Below the pieces are notes generated by a model that did not search any database, was not told the origin of the DNA, and worked only from the letters and a program-made list of their open reading frames with translations. From Asaia sp037151935 (GTDB lineage: Bacteria; Pseudomonadota; Alphaproteobacteria; Acetobacterales; Acetobacteraceae), in assembly GCF_051628905.1 (NCBI RefSeq), contig NZ_CP157575.1, forward strand, positions 1,736,001 to 1,800,000: DNA of 64,000 nt, in the 5' to 3' direction. Below, piece by piece: positions 25,369-34,554 of this stretch (its first letter is position 1; each line of letters opens with the position of its first letter). A program made the position numbers and the translations under genes.

Positions 25369-26841
25369 TCAGATGGTCACAACGCGCAGGGTGTTGGTCG
25401 AACCCTGCTGCCCAAAAGGCAGACCCACGAGCAGAACCAGCTTGTCGCCCTTTTCAGCATAGCCTTCCGAGACGGCCAGACCGACAGCCTGATCGACCAC
25501 GCCCTCAACGCCATAAACAGGCGTTTCCTGACCGACCGACATGGCGCGCACGCCCCAGACCATGTTCAGGCGACGGGCCGTTTCGTCATCCGGCGTCAGA
25601 GCTAGAACCGGACAATCGGCGCGCTCACGAGCGATCTGCAGCGCACCGCGGCCGCTCTGCGTGTAAACCACGATAACCGCTGCCGAGACGGATTGCGCAA
25701 CGTGCCATGCGGCTTCTGCAATGGCGCCGCCGGTCGTGCCGTCGCTATCGGGGCGAAGTGCTTCTTCCTGCATGCGCCATTCGAGATCGTTCTCGACACG
25801 GCGCGTCACGCGGGCCATCACTTCAACGGCTTCACGCGGATATTTACCCGCTGCGCTTTCTGCCGAAAGCATCACAGCGTCGGTGCCGTCGAACACGGCA
25901 TTGGACACATCGGAAACTTCTGCACGGGTCGGGGTGGGGGATGTGATCATGCTTTCCAGCATTTGCGTCGCAACGATCACCGGCTTGCCTTGGAAACGGG
26001 CCTCACGGATCGCACGCTTCTGCTCGATCGGCACTTCCTCAGCCGGAAGCTCGACACCCAGGTCACCACGAGCCACCATGACGGCGTCGGAAAGTGCGAT
26101 AATATCGCTCAGACGCTCCATGGCCTGCGGCTTTTCGAGCTTGGTCATGATCCAGGCCCGGCCCTTGGCGATATCCTTGGCTTCCTGCACGTCCTCGGGG
26201 CGTTGCACGAAGGAAAGTGCCACATATTCCACGCCCAGATCGAGGGCGAAGGCGAAATCCTTGTGGTCCTTCTCGGTCAGGGCCGGGATAGGCAGCACAA
26301 CGTCAGGCACGTTCACGCCCTTGCGTTCGGACAGCCAGCCGCCGACTTCGACTTCGGTTTCCATATGGGTCTCGTCGCAGGCAACGACGCGCAGGCGCAT
26401 CTTGCCATCATCGAGCAGCAGACGGCTACCCGGTTCGGCGGCGCGCATGATCTCGGGATGCGGCAGGCAGGCGCGACGGACGTCGCCCGGCGCACGATCC
26501 AGATCGAGACGGAAACGCGCCCCTTCGACCAGTTCCACCTTGCCATCGGCAAAGGTACCAACGCGCAGCTTCGGGCCCTGCATGTCGGCCAGAATCGCAA
26601 GCGGACGGCCCAACTCGGCCTCGACATCGCGAATGGTGGCATGACGCTTCGCATGGTCTTCATGCGAACCGTGAGAGAAGTTCAGACGAAACACATCAGC
26701 GCCGGCGAGAGCCAGCGTGCGGATCATCTCATGGGTCGAGGAGGCCGGGCCAAGTGTCGCAACGATCTTCGTGCGGCGCTGTTCGGCCTCTTTGTTCATT
26801 CCCGTACCCTGAGCCGAAGCTGCCTGAGGTGAGGATGTCAT
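25369..26841 (-). CDS. pyk: Pyruvate kinase
   Basis: 490 aa from the ATG at 26841, which has GGAG six bases upstream. The protein shows the pyruvate kinase landmarks in order: TKIVATLGPASS, FRLNFSHG, the catalytic lysine in MTKLEKPQAM, and MVARGDLGVE followed by PTPTRAEVSDVSNAVFDGTDA. The C-terminal allosteric domain is present. The enzyme makes pyruvate and ATP from phosphoenolpyruvate. It is convergent with the prephenate dehydrogenase gene across the hairpin repeat. Confidence 0.97.
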   Translation of the reverse strand: MTSSPQAASAQGTGMNKEAEQRRTKIVATLGPASSTHEMIRTLALAGADVFRLNFSHGSHEDHAKRHATIRDVEAELGRPLAILADMQGPKLRVGTFADGKVELVEGARFRLDLDRAPGDVRRACLPHPEIMRAAEPGSRLLLDDGKMRLRVVACDETHMETEVEVGGWLSERKGVNVPDVVLPIPALTEKDHKDFAFALDLGVEYVALSFVQRPEDVQEAKDIAKGRAWIMTKLEKPQAMERLSDIIALSDAVMVARGDLGVELPAEEVPIEQKRAIREARFQGKPVIVATQMLESMITSPTPTRAEVSDVSNAVFDGTDAVMLSAESAAGKYPREAVEVMARVTRRVENDLEWRMQEEALRPDSDGTTGGAIAEAAWHVAQSVSAAVIVVYTQSGRGALQIARERADCPVLALTPDDETARRLNMVWGVRAMSVGQETPVYGVEGVVDQAVGLAVSEGYAEKGDKLVLLVGLPFGQQGSTNTLRVVTI

Positions 26842-26883
26842 ACTGATCTCCGATCCAATTGCTGCACGTTGCATATCATAGCC

Positions 26884-27843
26884 TCAGCTAGGCTGAAGCG
26901 TCTCTCCTGGCAACAGCCCCCAGAACACGCGTCTGGGAAGCCATCCCGTATAGCCCTTGACCACCACCTTGCACCATGTCGACCCCTGCGGGCACAGCTT
27001 GAGCGTGCCGACGGTCCCTGGCTGCAGAACAGCGACGACTGCGCTGTTTTCATCAGACTGGCTGAATAGCAGCGTATCGCCCTGGCGCTGACGTGCCTCG
27101 CTTTCACCGGGCACATAACCCAGGACGCGGGCATCGGCCTTGCCGATCACATCGCCCGATTTGGCCGAAGCTTCGCCCACAGCCGCGGCATGCCCCTCAG
27201 GCGGCTGACCGGGTATGACGAAAGTGCGCTGGCCCACCAGCGTTGCCTGATGCACCCAGCCTTTCATACCGTCGGAATCCTCGATCAGACGCCAGACATC
27301 GAACTCGCGCTCGACCTCCACGGGCAGACCTCGGCGATGATAGACCCATTCGATTGGATAACGCTGGCCCGGCCCCTTGCGCATGAACACCTTATCGGCG
27401 CGCATGGCGGCAAAGCGCGGTAGCGGCAGACCAGTATTGGTACCCTTGTCCTGGGGCGGCGCATCGGGCGCGGCAGCCGCAGCAGCGGCCTCATCGGCGG
27501 AGGGAGGAGGCGGCGTTGCCGCAACGGCGGCAGCGCCTGCTGCGACCCCCGCCGCCGCCGCAGCCGTGCGGGCATGATGGCGCGAGGTGGAATGAGGCTT
27601 CGCCGCACGCGCCTCTTCTGTCGCATGAGCCGATTTGTGCTTTTTGCCTGCGCTCTTGGCCTTTTTGTGATGGACGGCGCCTTCGGTAGACGTTTTCGCC
27701 TTACCCCCGGCTGCGGCTTGACTGGCAGCATGTCTGTGATGATGCGAGGCATGTTTTGTCGTCTGTGGCGCAGCTTCTGCCAACGCGCCGAACGGCAGCA
27801 GAATCGTCAGCCCGATGCCGTAGACGATGCGGAATGTCTTCAT
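26884..27843 (-). CDS. Exported SH3-domain protein
   Basis: 319 aa from the ATG at 27843, which gives a clean Sec signal peptide (MKTFRIVYGIGLTILLPFGALAEA). A His/Lys-rich and then Ala/Pro-rich low-complexity region spans about residues 28-140. Two bacterial SH3-like modules follow, one around MRADKVFMRKGPGQRYPIEW with RGLPVEVEREFDVWRLI, and a C-terminal one with GTVGTLKLCPQGSTWCKVVVKGYTGWLP. Such proteins are thought to bind cell-wall glycan or peptides. It lies 49 bp downstream of the DsrE-like gene on the same strand. Confidence 0.82.
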   Translation of the reverse strand: MKTFRIVYGIGLTILLPFGALAEAAPQTTKHASHHHRHAASQAAAGGKAKTSTEGAVHHKKAKSAGKKHKSAHATEEARAAKPHSTSRHHARTAAAAAGVAAGAAAVAATPPPPSADEAAAAAAAPDAPPQDKGTNTGLPLPRFAAMRADKVFMRKGPGQRYPIEWVYHRRGLPVEVEREFDVWRLIEDSDGMKGWVHQATLVGQRTFVIPGQPPEGHAAAVGEASAKSGDVIGKADARVLGYVPGESEARQRQGDTLLFSQSDENSAVVAVLQPGTVGTLKLCPQGSTWCKVVVKGYTGWLPRRVFWGLLPGETLQPS

Positions 27844-27892
27844 GGGTGCATGGGTGCCAAGTTGTGGCGCTTCGGGCAAGAGGGCGTCCGCG

Positions 27893-28267
27893 TTACAGGC
27901 TCAGAATCTGAGCGTCGGCTGTCCTTTCCAGAAAACTGGTCACCCCGCAGATACGCGCGCCGACACAGAGATCCTCGACAGTCAGACCGGCAGCCCTCAT
28001 TCCGGCCTCGCAGGCCAGAACCTCGCCCCCCAGCTCGAAAATGGCGGAACGCAGGGTTTCGAACCCCGCAATGCCCCTCTCCTGAAAGCGGATATCGAGC
28101 GCAGCTCCCTCAAGACCCGACCAGTCCTGACGCAACGCCTCGACGCTCAGACCGCCCGCAAAAAGAACGACATCGCGCCCCAGAGCGAGCGCACCGGCAG
28201 CGAGCACAAAAGCGTGATGAGCCCGCTCGAAAGAGCGATCGGCCAGAATGATTCCCATGACACGCAT
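27893..28267 (-). CDS. DsrE-family protein
   Basis: 124 aa from the ATG at 28267, two bases after the stop of the MoeB/ThiF gene. It has the DsrE/DsrF-like alternating fold: an N-terminal strand (MGIILAD), AFVLAAGALALGRDVVLFAGG, and a C-terminal part with a cysteine in EVLACEAGMRAAGL and another in VEDLCVGARICGV. DsrE-type proteins often carry persulfide on such a cysteine in sulfur relay. The tight link to an E1-like adenylating enzyme suggests a shared sulfur-transfer job; this is inference. Confidence 0.72.
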   Translation of the reverse strand: MRVMGIILADRSFERAHHAFVLAAGALALGRDVVLFAGGLSVEALRQDWSGLEGAALDIRFQERGIAGFETLRSAIFELGGEVLACEAGMRAAGLTVEDLCVGARICGVTSFLERTADAQILSL

Positions 28268-28269
28268 CT

Positions 28270-29046
28270 TCAATCCTTCCGGGCGCAACAGACGCATTCG
28301 GGGTCGGGCGGCAGGTCGAAGCTGCGGAATGAGGCACTGAGCGCGCTCCAGACCAGCACTTTCCCGCTCAACCCCTGCCCCAGAGACAGCATCTCCTTGA
28401 GCGCCTCGACCGCCATCAAAGAGCCGATCACACCCGTAACAGCGCCGAAAATTCCCGCCTGACCGCAACTCAGCGTCGCGCTCTCATCGGCGTCAGGCGT
28501 CAGGCAACGATAACACGGGCGCCCGTGACCAGGCACGAAGGTCGACAGCGTCCCTTCGAAACGCTGCACAGCCCCTGAGACAAGCGTCTTGCCCTGAGCC
28601 CAACAGCAATCGGCGACGGCATAGCGTGTCGAAAAATTATCGCTGCCATCGCAGACCAGATCGTACGCCTCGACGAAAGCTGGCAGGTTATCGGCTGTGG
28701 CTCTGACCGGATAAGTAACAATCTCCACGTCGGGGTTGAGCGCCGCAAGACGCGTTGATGCCCGCTCTGCCTTGCCATGACCGATATCGTCCGTCTGGAA
28801 GAGAATCTGACGTTGGAGATTGCTGAGTTCGACACGGTCGTCATCCACGATCCCGATCCGACCGATTCCGGCCGCGGCAAGATAAAGGGCCAGGGGGCTG
28901 CCAAGCCCTCCAGCCCCAATGACCAGAACAGACGAATCGCGCAGCCGCGCCTGCCCAAGCGCTCCGATTTCGGGCAGCAGGATATGCCGTGAGTAGCGCG
29001 TCAGGGCGTCGTCGGTGAAGGTCAGATCAGGGGCATGGGGCGGCAT
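28270..29046 (-). CDS. HesA/MoeB/ThiF family adenylyltransferase
   Basis: 258 aa from the ATG at 29046 (a longer frame to 29313 lacks homology). It opens with DALTRYSRHILLPEIGALGQARL, followed by the ATP-binding VLVIGAGGLGSPLALYLAAAG and DDDRVELSNLQRQILF. Four structural-zinc cysteines are visible: the pair in PCYRC and the pair in CVCC near the end. There is no rhodanese domain. These enzymes adenylate the C-terminus of ubiquitin-like sulfur carriers (MoaD or ThiS). It is followed at once by the DsrE-like gene. Confidence 0.88.
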   Translation of the reverse strand: MPPHAPDLTFTDDALTRYSRHILLPEIGALGQARLRDSSVLVIGAGGLGSPLALYLAAAGIGRIGIVDDDRVELSNLQRQILFQTDDIGHGKAERASTRLAALNPDVEIVTYPVRATADNLPAFVEAYDLVCDGSDNFSTRYAVADCCWAQGKTLVSGAVQRFEGTLSTFVPGHGRPCYRCLTPDADESATLSCGQAGIFGAVTGVIGSLMAVEALKEMLSLGQGLSGKVLVWSALSASFRSFDLPPDPECVCCARKD

Positions 29047-29255
29047 TATGAAGAGAAGATCCGGTTCTCGAAGAAAACTTCGTTGGCTCTCAGGATTTAG
29101 ATGACAGAACCCTGTCCGATCCAATAACATAGAACTGTTCAGCGAAGAAAACAGAGGCTGCTGCCATCCGGAACGAAACGTGTTGCCGGCTTGATCGATA
29201 AAAGCGCGCGCAAGTCGTGCGTTCATGTCCCTTTTGCCAGTACTAGAGAAACGCC

Positions 29256-29831
29256 ATGAGAGACCCCGCCGGAGTTCCTTTCGAAGCTGACGCGTTTGCG
29301 GAGCGACTGACATGGCCCTCGCTCAAGCGAATGCCCCATGCAGTAGGGGCGGTTTTCGTCGCTATGGCGTGCATCTATGCGCTCTCTCCCTATCTCGCGC
29401 TCTGGTCGCTGTCGTCAGCGCTGCGCAGCCACGATGCCATCGCCCTTTCCCAGCATATCGACTGGAGCGCCCTGAGCACGAACCTCAAGGCAGAAGCCAT
29501 CGACGCGCTGATCGGCCCGCCACCATCGGCAGACGATCTGCCCGATTTCGGCTCCTCTTTCGCCAGCAACGCCGTGTCCCACGCCATCGATACGCGACTG
29601 ACACCGGAGTTGCTGATGACCATGGCATCGCAGATGGTCAACACATCCCACGCCACCCCGTCTTTGAGCATCGGGCAGCTTTATGACCGCATCTCAGCGC
29701 ATTTCGTATCGCCATTGCGTTTCGAGGCAGGGCTGGTGACAATGCCTGGCCAGAAGCCGACCATCGTTCACATGAAATTCGAACAATGGCGCTGGAAGAT
29801 CACCGGCTTCGATATTCCCAAGACAGTCTGA
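29256..29831 (+). CDS. DUF2939-type membrane-anchored protein
   Basis: 191 aa with one hydrophobic segment (AVGAVFVAMACIYALSPYLALW, about residues 28-50). It is followed by the DUF2939-like pattern LSSALRSHDAIALSQHIDWSALSTNLKAEA. The remainder is a soluble, probably periplasmic domain. Function is unknown in the family. It is divergent from the MoeB/ThiF gene and convergent with the glycosyltransferase at 29860, from whose stop it is separated by 28 bp. Confidence 0.7.
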   Translation: MRDPAGVPFEADAFAERLTWPSLKRMPHAVGAVFVAMACIYALSPYLALWSLSSALRSHDAIALSQHIDWSALSTNLKAEAIDALIGPPPSADDLPDFGSSFASNAVSHAIDTRLTPELLMTMASQMVNTSHATPSLSIGQLYDRISAHFVSPLRFEAGLVTMPGQKPTIVHMKFEQWRWKITGFDIPKTV

Positions 29832-29859
29832 CTGGCTTCGGCGGGTAGGCGCGCCGCGC

Positions 29860-31041
29860 TCAGCGGCGACGGCGTGCAAACCCTAGGCCAAATTTGCGCA
29901 TCACCCTCGCAACCCCGTAAGGCACGACCAGCATTCTGCGTGATTTCGGGCGCAGACAAAGCCGGAACAAACGCAACCGTGCCCGGTCTTCGATACGCAG
30001 ACGCGTATTCGCAGCCATAAGGGTGGCGAACTCGTCGAGCATATCCACCAGCTCATCTCTGTGCTGCGCCATTCTGATTTCATAATCATAGCGCGCAAAG
30101 TAGATCGATTTAAACGCCTCACCGGCTATCAGATTGCAGAACCGGGGAAAAATGAGGTCACGCACATACATACTGCGTCGTTCGGGATCTGACGCAAAAA
30201 GCGTGCAGAGCTTGTGAATATACAGCATGCGGCTGCGGCTCATGCGAATGCTGTAGGAGGTGCTGTTCTTGTTGATGCACCAGACTGTAACGGCTTGTGG
30301 GAAAAAGTAATTCGTGAAGCCGGAGCGAAAAATCCTGAGGAAAAGATCGTCGTCCTCGTAACCCATGAACTGCGGGTCGAATCCGGCAACAGCCTCGAAC
30401 GCCTCGCGGCCGATGATTGAGGCCGAGGGCAGGATATGCATATCGCGCTCGAGCAGATCCTCGATCGAATATTTCGGGTGTTTGCTATAGCGGGCGGCAA
30501 TCGAGGTCGCGACGATATGGCCTTCCTCGTCCGCCTCCATCAACTCGCCATACGCCCAGCCAAAATGCGGATCGCTCTCGGGCACCTGCCCCAGCAGCAG
30601 CTCCACATGATTTTTGAGAAAAAAATCATCCTGATCAAGGAAGCAGATATAAGCTGATTTCGTCAGGGACACGCCAAGATTGCGAGCGCTCCCCTGTCCA
30701 CCATTCTCCTTGTGGCGCACCTCTACGCCGTACCGGGCCGCAATCGCCTGCAATTTCGACGATTCCTCTGGCGTCGATCCATCGTCGACGATGAGAAATT
30801 CGTCCGCCTTGACCGTTTGCGCAAGCACACTGCGTATGGCGCGCTCAATATAACGTGCACCATTATAGAACGGGACGATGACCGCCACTGTCCTGGCTAT
30901 GCTCTTGGGATCGCTCTTGGAGGCGTTTTTCACCACAGTGCTGGAAGGCGCCTCGCTGGAGGCTGCTCTCCTGCCTGCGTTTCTGGCAACAGCTTTAACG
31001 CCCTCTTTGGCTGGTGTCTTGATCGTCGGGGCCTTGCTCAT
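29860..31041 (-). CDS. Glycosyltransferase family 2
   Basis: 393 aa from the ATG at 31041, chosen because AGGAAAGG lies upstream at good spacing. The first 45 residues are a Lys/Ala/Ser-rich basic extension with no fold. The GT2 domain follows: VAVIVPFYNGARYIERAIRSVL, LIVDDGSTPEE, and the acidic motif ICFLDQDDFF. A later stretch FMGYEDDDLFLRIFRSG fits the catalytic-base region. The protein ends in RRRR. Donor and acceptor are unknown; a role in surface polysaccharide is inference. Confidence 0.85.
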   Translation of the reverse strand: MSKAPTIKTPAKEGVKAVARNAGRRAASSEAPSSTVVKNASKSDPKSIARTVAVIVPFYNGARYIERAIRSVLAQTVKADEFLIVDDGSTPEESSKLQAIAARYGVEVRHKENGGQGSARNLGVSLTKSAYICFLDQDDFFLKNHVELLLGQVPESDPHFGWAYGELMEADEEGHIVATSIAARYSKHPKYSIEDLLERDMHILPSASIIGREAFEAVAGFDPQFMGYEDDDLFLRIFRSGFTNYFFPQAVTVWCINKNSTSYSIRMSRSRMLYIHKLCTLFASDPERRSMYVRDLIFPRFCNLIAGEAFKSIYFARYDYEIRMAQHRDELVDMLDEFATLMAANTRLRIEDRARLRLFRLCLRPKSRRMLVVPYGVARVMRKFGLGFARRRR

Positions 31042-31258
31042 CGAGGCGCCTTTCCTGGTCATGCCGGTCGTTGACCAGCGCTTCTCGCAGCGCCTGAAGT
31101 CACGATTGCCATGACGGCGCGTCTCCCTTTCCCTTTCCTGACGACGCAAAGACACAGGGAAAGCGGGCGGGTTTCACTCCCGCACCATGCAGCCACGCGA
31201 CGCCTGCGGTATCGGCTCTTATCGCCCGATGCCGCAAACGCCAACGCGTCTGGCATCA

Positions 31259-31483
31259 TCAGGCCGGGGGAAGATCTTCCTCGAGCACCGTGATGTGGAT
31301 GGCGTAAGAGACCTCACCTTCATCGTCATCGCGGTGAACCGTGCCGATGACCTCATCATTGACAGCGAGTTCGACCGTATGACCGGCACGGGCAGGCGGA
31401 TTGACGGTCAGTTTCGGCGAACCGAGCAGGCGACGCAGCGTCGTTTGCAGACGGGTCAGCTCCGAAGCAGGGATAGCAGCCAT
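31259..31483 (-). CDS. DUF3126 family small protein
   Basis: 74 aa from the ATG at 31483, which has AGGAG five bases upstream; an ATG two codons earlier lacks an SD. The sequence LQTTLRRLLGSPKLTV, VNDEVIGTVHRDDDEGEVSY and the acidic end match the short DUF3126 proteins that are widespread in Alphaproteobacteria. Function unknown. Confidence 0.8.
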   Translation of the reverse strand: MAAIPASELTRLQTTLRRLLGSPKLTVNPPARAGHTVELAVNDEVIGTVHRDDDEGEVSYAIHITVLEEDLPPA

Positions 31484-31645
31484 GATCACTCCTGGGTTTT
31501 AACAGCTGGAGCGATCTTTAGAGCATCCTTCTGGCCTGCGAAACCTCCTTTAGGACGCCAGCGATTTTCGTAAAGAAATGGCCATTCTGCTGCCATGTTT
31601 CCTCCGCAGCATCCGGAGATCCGAAATTTTGCCTGTGGGAGAATC

Positions 31646-32125
31646 ATGCTTCGCTTTTTCATGGCCCTTGCCCTTCTCGCCACGGCCCCGATGGAAGCCG
31701 CTCTTGCTGCAGCGGCCCCGTCGCATTTCAGCACAGCCCTCTCCCGTCAGATCTCGAGTGACGGCCCGCGTGCTGTCGCGTGGCGCCTGACGCTGGATCA
31801 TAACTGGTCCCGTGTTACCAGTGATGTCGCGACCAATGACCCGGCCCTGAGTTCGGCAACACTGCGCGCATTGCTCGACTACACGCCCAAGCATGAGAAG
31901 GCCTCCATGCAGCAAGCCCTGAGAGAGCGCCTGCAGAAAGATACGCTGGCAGGACTGTCAGCTCTCTCGCCCGTCTCTTACAGCCCGTATTCTGGCCGGG
32001 CCATATGCGGTGCGGGTGAAGCCCGCTGGAAACACCGGCTGCAACCCGCGCTGCTGGCTACGCATGATATCGTCTATGCTCTGCAACGCGAAGATTGCCT
32101 CAAGGCGCTCCGGTTACGTTCCTGA
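31646..32125 (+). CDS. Exported hypothetical protein
   Basis: 159 aa from the ATG at 31646, which has GGGAG just upstream. It begins with a clear Sec signal peptide (MLRFFMALALLATAPMEAALA), so the mature part is periplasmic. The mature domain is small, mostly helical, and contains two cysteines (in AICGAGEA and REDCLKAL) that could form a disulfide. I do not recognise the family. It is followed 113 bp later by a lipoprotein gene on the same strand. Confidence 0.6.
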   Translation: MLRFFMALALLATAPMEAALAAAAPSHFSTALSRQISSDGPRAVAWRLTLDHNWSRVTSDVATNDPALSSATLRALLDYTPKHEKASMQQALRERLQKDTLAGLSALSPVSYSPYSGRAICGAGEARWKHRLQPALLATHDIVYALQREDCLKALRLRS

Positions 32126-32238
32126 CATTCAAAAGAACTTTTAAGCTGGACGCGGAGAACTTCCTCGCCCTCAGACAGTTTTTGTCATAAATTCGAACTC
32201 ACGAATCTGTGACACTTCAACCCTGTCGAGGATATTCT

Positions 32239-32829
32239 TTGGCTTCCACCCTGCGTATCGCTCCGGGCGCGCTGGCGCTCCTGAGCCTCTCTGGCTGCGG
32301 CTATTTCGACTCTCGTGAAGCCCACCGGGCACAAATTGCGATGATCGGCATGACATCGAACGATCTGCAGGCCTGTGCTGGCCTGCCCAGTTCTACAAAA
32401 GTGCTCAACGACACGACACAGATCTATCAGTATACGGCCAAGATGAATCTGCCGACGGCAAGTGACTCAACCATCATTCCGGTTCAGCAAATTCTGAACA
32501 TGACCCAGGTCACGCTGGGGGGGGCAGGCACGACCTGTACGGCAGTCATTCGCCTCGATCATGAGCGCGTTTCAGAAGTGCACTACGCGGGCGATGATGA
32601 CGAGATCATCGGATCAGACGGCATCTGCTCAATCATCACCCGCGGCTGTGCCCGCCAGCCCGAGGCCAGCATGCGCAAGGTCAGCGGCGGGCCGTTCGGC
32701 CCTGTTTCCGCCTTCCACTCTCCTCGTGCGCCCAATCAGAGCACGACCGCGACCTACAACAAGCAATCCGGAGAGACAGTGCCCAATTATACCGACAAAT
32801 CCGAGCCCGTTATCGTCCCAAGGCCTTGA
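32239..32829 (+). CDS. Hypothetical lipoprotein
   Basis: 196 aa starting at TTG 32239. GAGGA lies six bases upstream, whereas the in-frame GTG at 32209 has none. The signal peptide ends in LLSLSGC, a good lipobox. The mature region contains a weak SmpA/OmlA-like opening (IGMTSNDLQACAGLPSSTKVL), four further cysteines and a Pro/Ser/Thr-rich tail. The last 20 bases overlap the end of the convergent pdxJ. The family is not recognised with certainty. Confidence 0.65.
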   Translation: MASTLRIAPGALALLSLSGCGYFDSREAHRAQIAMIGMTSNDLQACAGLPSSTKVLNDTTQIYQYTAKMNLPTASDSTIIPVQQILNMTQVTLGGAGTTCTAVIRLDHERVSEVHYAGDDDEIIGSDGICSIITRGCARQPEASMRKVSGGPFGPVSAFHSPRAPNQSTTATYNKQSGETVPNYTDKSEPVIVPRP

Positions 32830-33541
32830 ACAGGGCACCGGTAGCTATTTCCTGCTTCATGCGCGAAATCGCTACCGGCAGGCCGAGGAATATGGCCTCG
32901 CCGATCAGAAAATGCCCGATATTAAGCTCACACAATCCGGGCAATCCTGCCACGCGCCCCACATTCGCGAAGGTCAGTCCATGGCCAGCGTGAAGCTCCA
33001 GCCCCTGCGCTGCTGCGGCGCGGGCACCGTCGTAAAGACGGGCAAATTCTGTCTCATCCGGGTTAAGCGCATAAGCACCCGTATGCAGCTCGACAACCTG
33101 GCCGCCGATACGCGCAGAGGCTTCGATCTGGGCAGGGTCGGGGTCGACAAAAAGAGAGACGCGAATACCGGCCTCTCTCAGCCGGGTAATTTTCGACGCC
33201 AGATCGGCTTGCTGCCCCAGCACGTCGAGCCCGCCCTCGGTCGTCACTTCCTCACGCCGCTCCGGCACCAGACAGCAGGCATGGGGGCGAAGCGCGCAGG
33301 CTTTCGTCACCATTTCGTCAGTCGCAGCCATTTCGAAATTCAGCGGCACCGAAAGCTCTTCACGCAGACGCGCCATATCCTTGTCGCGTATATGACGTCT
33401 GTCTTCACGCAGATGCGCTGTGATGCCATCGGCACCATGCCGCGCCGCCAGGAGCGCCGCCGCCACCGGGTCGGGATGCGTGCCGCCACGCGCATTACGC
33501 ACCGTCGCGACATGATCGATATTCACACCCAGTCGGATCAT
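32810..33541 (-). CDS. pdxJ: Pyridoxine 5'-phosphate synthase
   Basis: 243 aa. The N-terminus RLGVNIDHVATVRNARGG and the segments ADGITAHLREDRRHI and AGHGLTFANV are diagnostic for PdxJ. The enzyme condenses 1-deoxyxylulose 5-phosphate with the PdxA product to make pyridoxine phosphate, the PLP precursor. The start overlaps the pdxA stop by four bases (ATGA), so the two steps of the pathway are co-translated. Confidence 0.96.
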   Translation of the reverse strand: MIRLGVNIDHVATVRNARGGTHPDPVAAALLAARHGADGITAHLREDRRHIRDKDMARLREELSVPLNFEMAATDEMVTKACALRPHACCLVPERREEVTTEGGLDVLGQQADLASKITRLREAGIRVSLFVDPDPAQIEASARIGGQVVELHTGAYALNPDETEFARLYDGARAAAAQGLELHAGHGLTFANVGRVAGLPGLCELNIGHFLIGEAIFLGLPVAISRMKQEIATGALFKALGR

Positions 33542-34524
33542 GATGCCTCTCCCTTGCTCATGGCGCGCTGCGCCCCCAGTTTCCGCGCCATGCGTAGCGC
33601 GGCGAGCAAACTGGCCGGATCGGCCACGCCCTTGCCCGCAATCGAAAAAGCCGTGCCGTGATCGGGCGATGTACGGATGATCGGCAGACCAAGGGTCACA
33701 TTCACCCCCGTCGCCATATCCAGTGTCTTCAGCGGAATGAGCGCCTGATCATGATACATGCACAAGGCTGCATCATATAGCGGCCGCGCCAGATCGGTGA
33801 ACAGCGTGTCAGGTGGATAAGGGCCAGTCGCATCGACCCCTTCTTCACGCAGTGCCTCGATCGCAGGCTGGATCATATCGCGCTCTTCAAGGCCCATCAC
33901 GCCTCCCTCACCTGCATGAGGGTTGAGACCCGCCACGGCGATACGCGGCGCTTTGATACCGAAATCACGCCGCAGCGCGAGCGCCAGCGCACGACCGACC
34001 TGCACGATCCGTTCGGTCGAAAGCGTATCCAGCGCCTCACGCAAGCTCACATGCACCGTAACCGGCACCACGCGCAGACGCGGTGAGGCGAGCATCATGA
34101 TTTCCTCGCCCGGCACACCGCAAAGCGATGCCAGAAACTCTGTGTGACCGGGAAAGCCGAAACCGGCTTGCTTGAGCACGATCTTGCTGATCGGATTGGT
34201 GACCACGGCCGACACGGCTTTCGACAGAGCCAGAGTCGTGGCTGTTTCTATCGAGGCGATGATCGCCCCTGCGAGAGCCCCATCCGGCTGGCCCGGCACG
34301 ACAGGAACCGGCAGCGCCAGAGGCAGAACGGGCAGCGCGCCAGCAAACGCGGCTTGCGCCTCCTGGGCATTCTGCACGATCTGCACCGGCACATGCGATG
34401 CCAGCAGCGCTGGATCCCCAACCCACAGAAAGGCCTCACCCTGCTCGCGCAGGGCTTTCCAGGCCAGAGCCGTCAGTTCAGGGCCGATCCCGGCTGGATC
34501 GCCCATGGTGAGTGCAGGCAGCAT
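33538..34524 (-). CDS. pdxA: 4-hydroxythreonine-4-phosphate dehydrogenase
   Basis: 328 aa from the ATG at 34524, preceded by GAGAGG; an ATG four codons upstream is also possible. Family motifs are clear: PALTMGDPAGIGPE, GFPGHTEFLA, GLNPHAGEGGVMG and the metal-binding CMYHDQALIPLKTL. It oxidises 4-phosphohydroxythreonine in the DXP-dependent vitamin B6 pathway. It is followed by overlapping pdxJ and preceded by the M20 dipeptidase gene. Confidence 0.95.
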   Translation of the reverse strand: MLPALTMGDPAGIGPELTALAWKALREQGEAFLWVGDPALLASHVPVQIVQNAQEAQAAFAGALPVLPLALPVPVVPGQPDGALAGAIIASIETATTLALSKAVSAVVTNPISKIVLKQAGFGFPGHTEFLASLCGVPGEEIMMLASPRLRVVPVTVHVSLREALDTLSTERIVQVGRALALALRRDFGIKAPRIAVAGLNPHAGEGGVMGLEERDMIQPAIEALREEGVDATGPYPPDTLFTDLARPLYDAALCMYHDQALIPLKTLDMATGVNVTLGLPIIRTSPDHGTAFSIAGKGVADPASLLAALRMARKLGAQRAMSKGEAS

Positions 34525-34554
34525 GGCGCCTCTCATACGCTTTGGAGCCGGAAT

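Noticed and set aside
25693..26832. 379-codon plus-strand frame over pyruvate kinase
   Set aside because: Antisense shadow of pyk with no recognisable motif.
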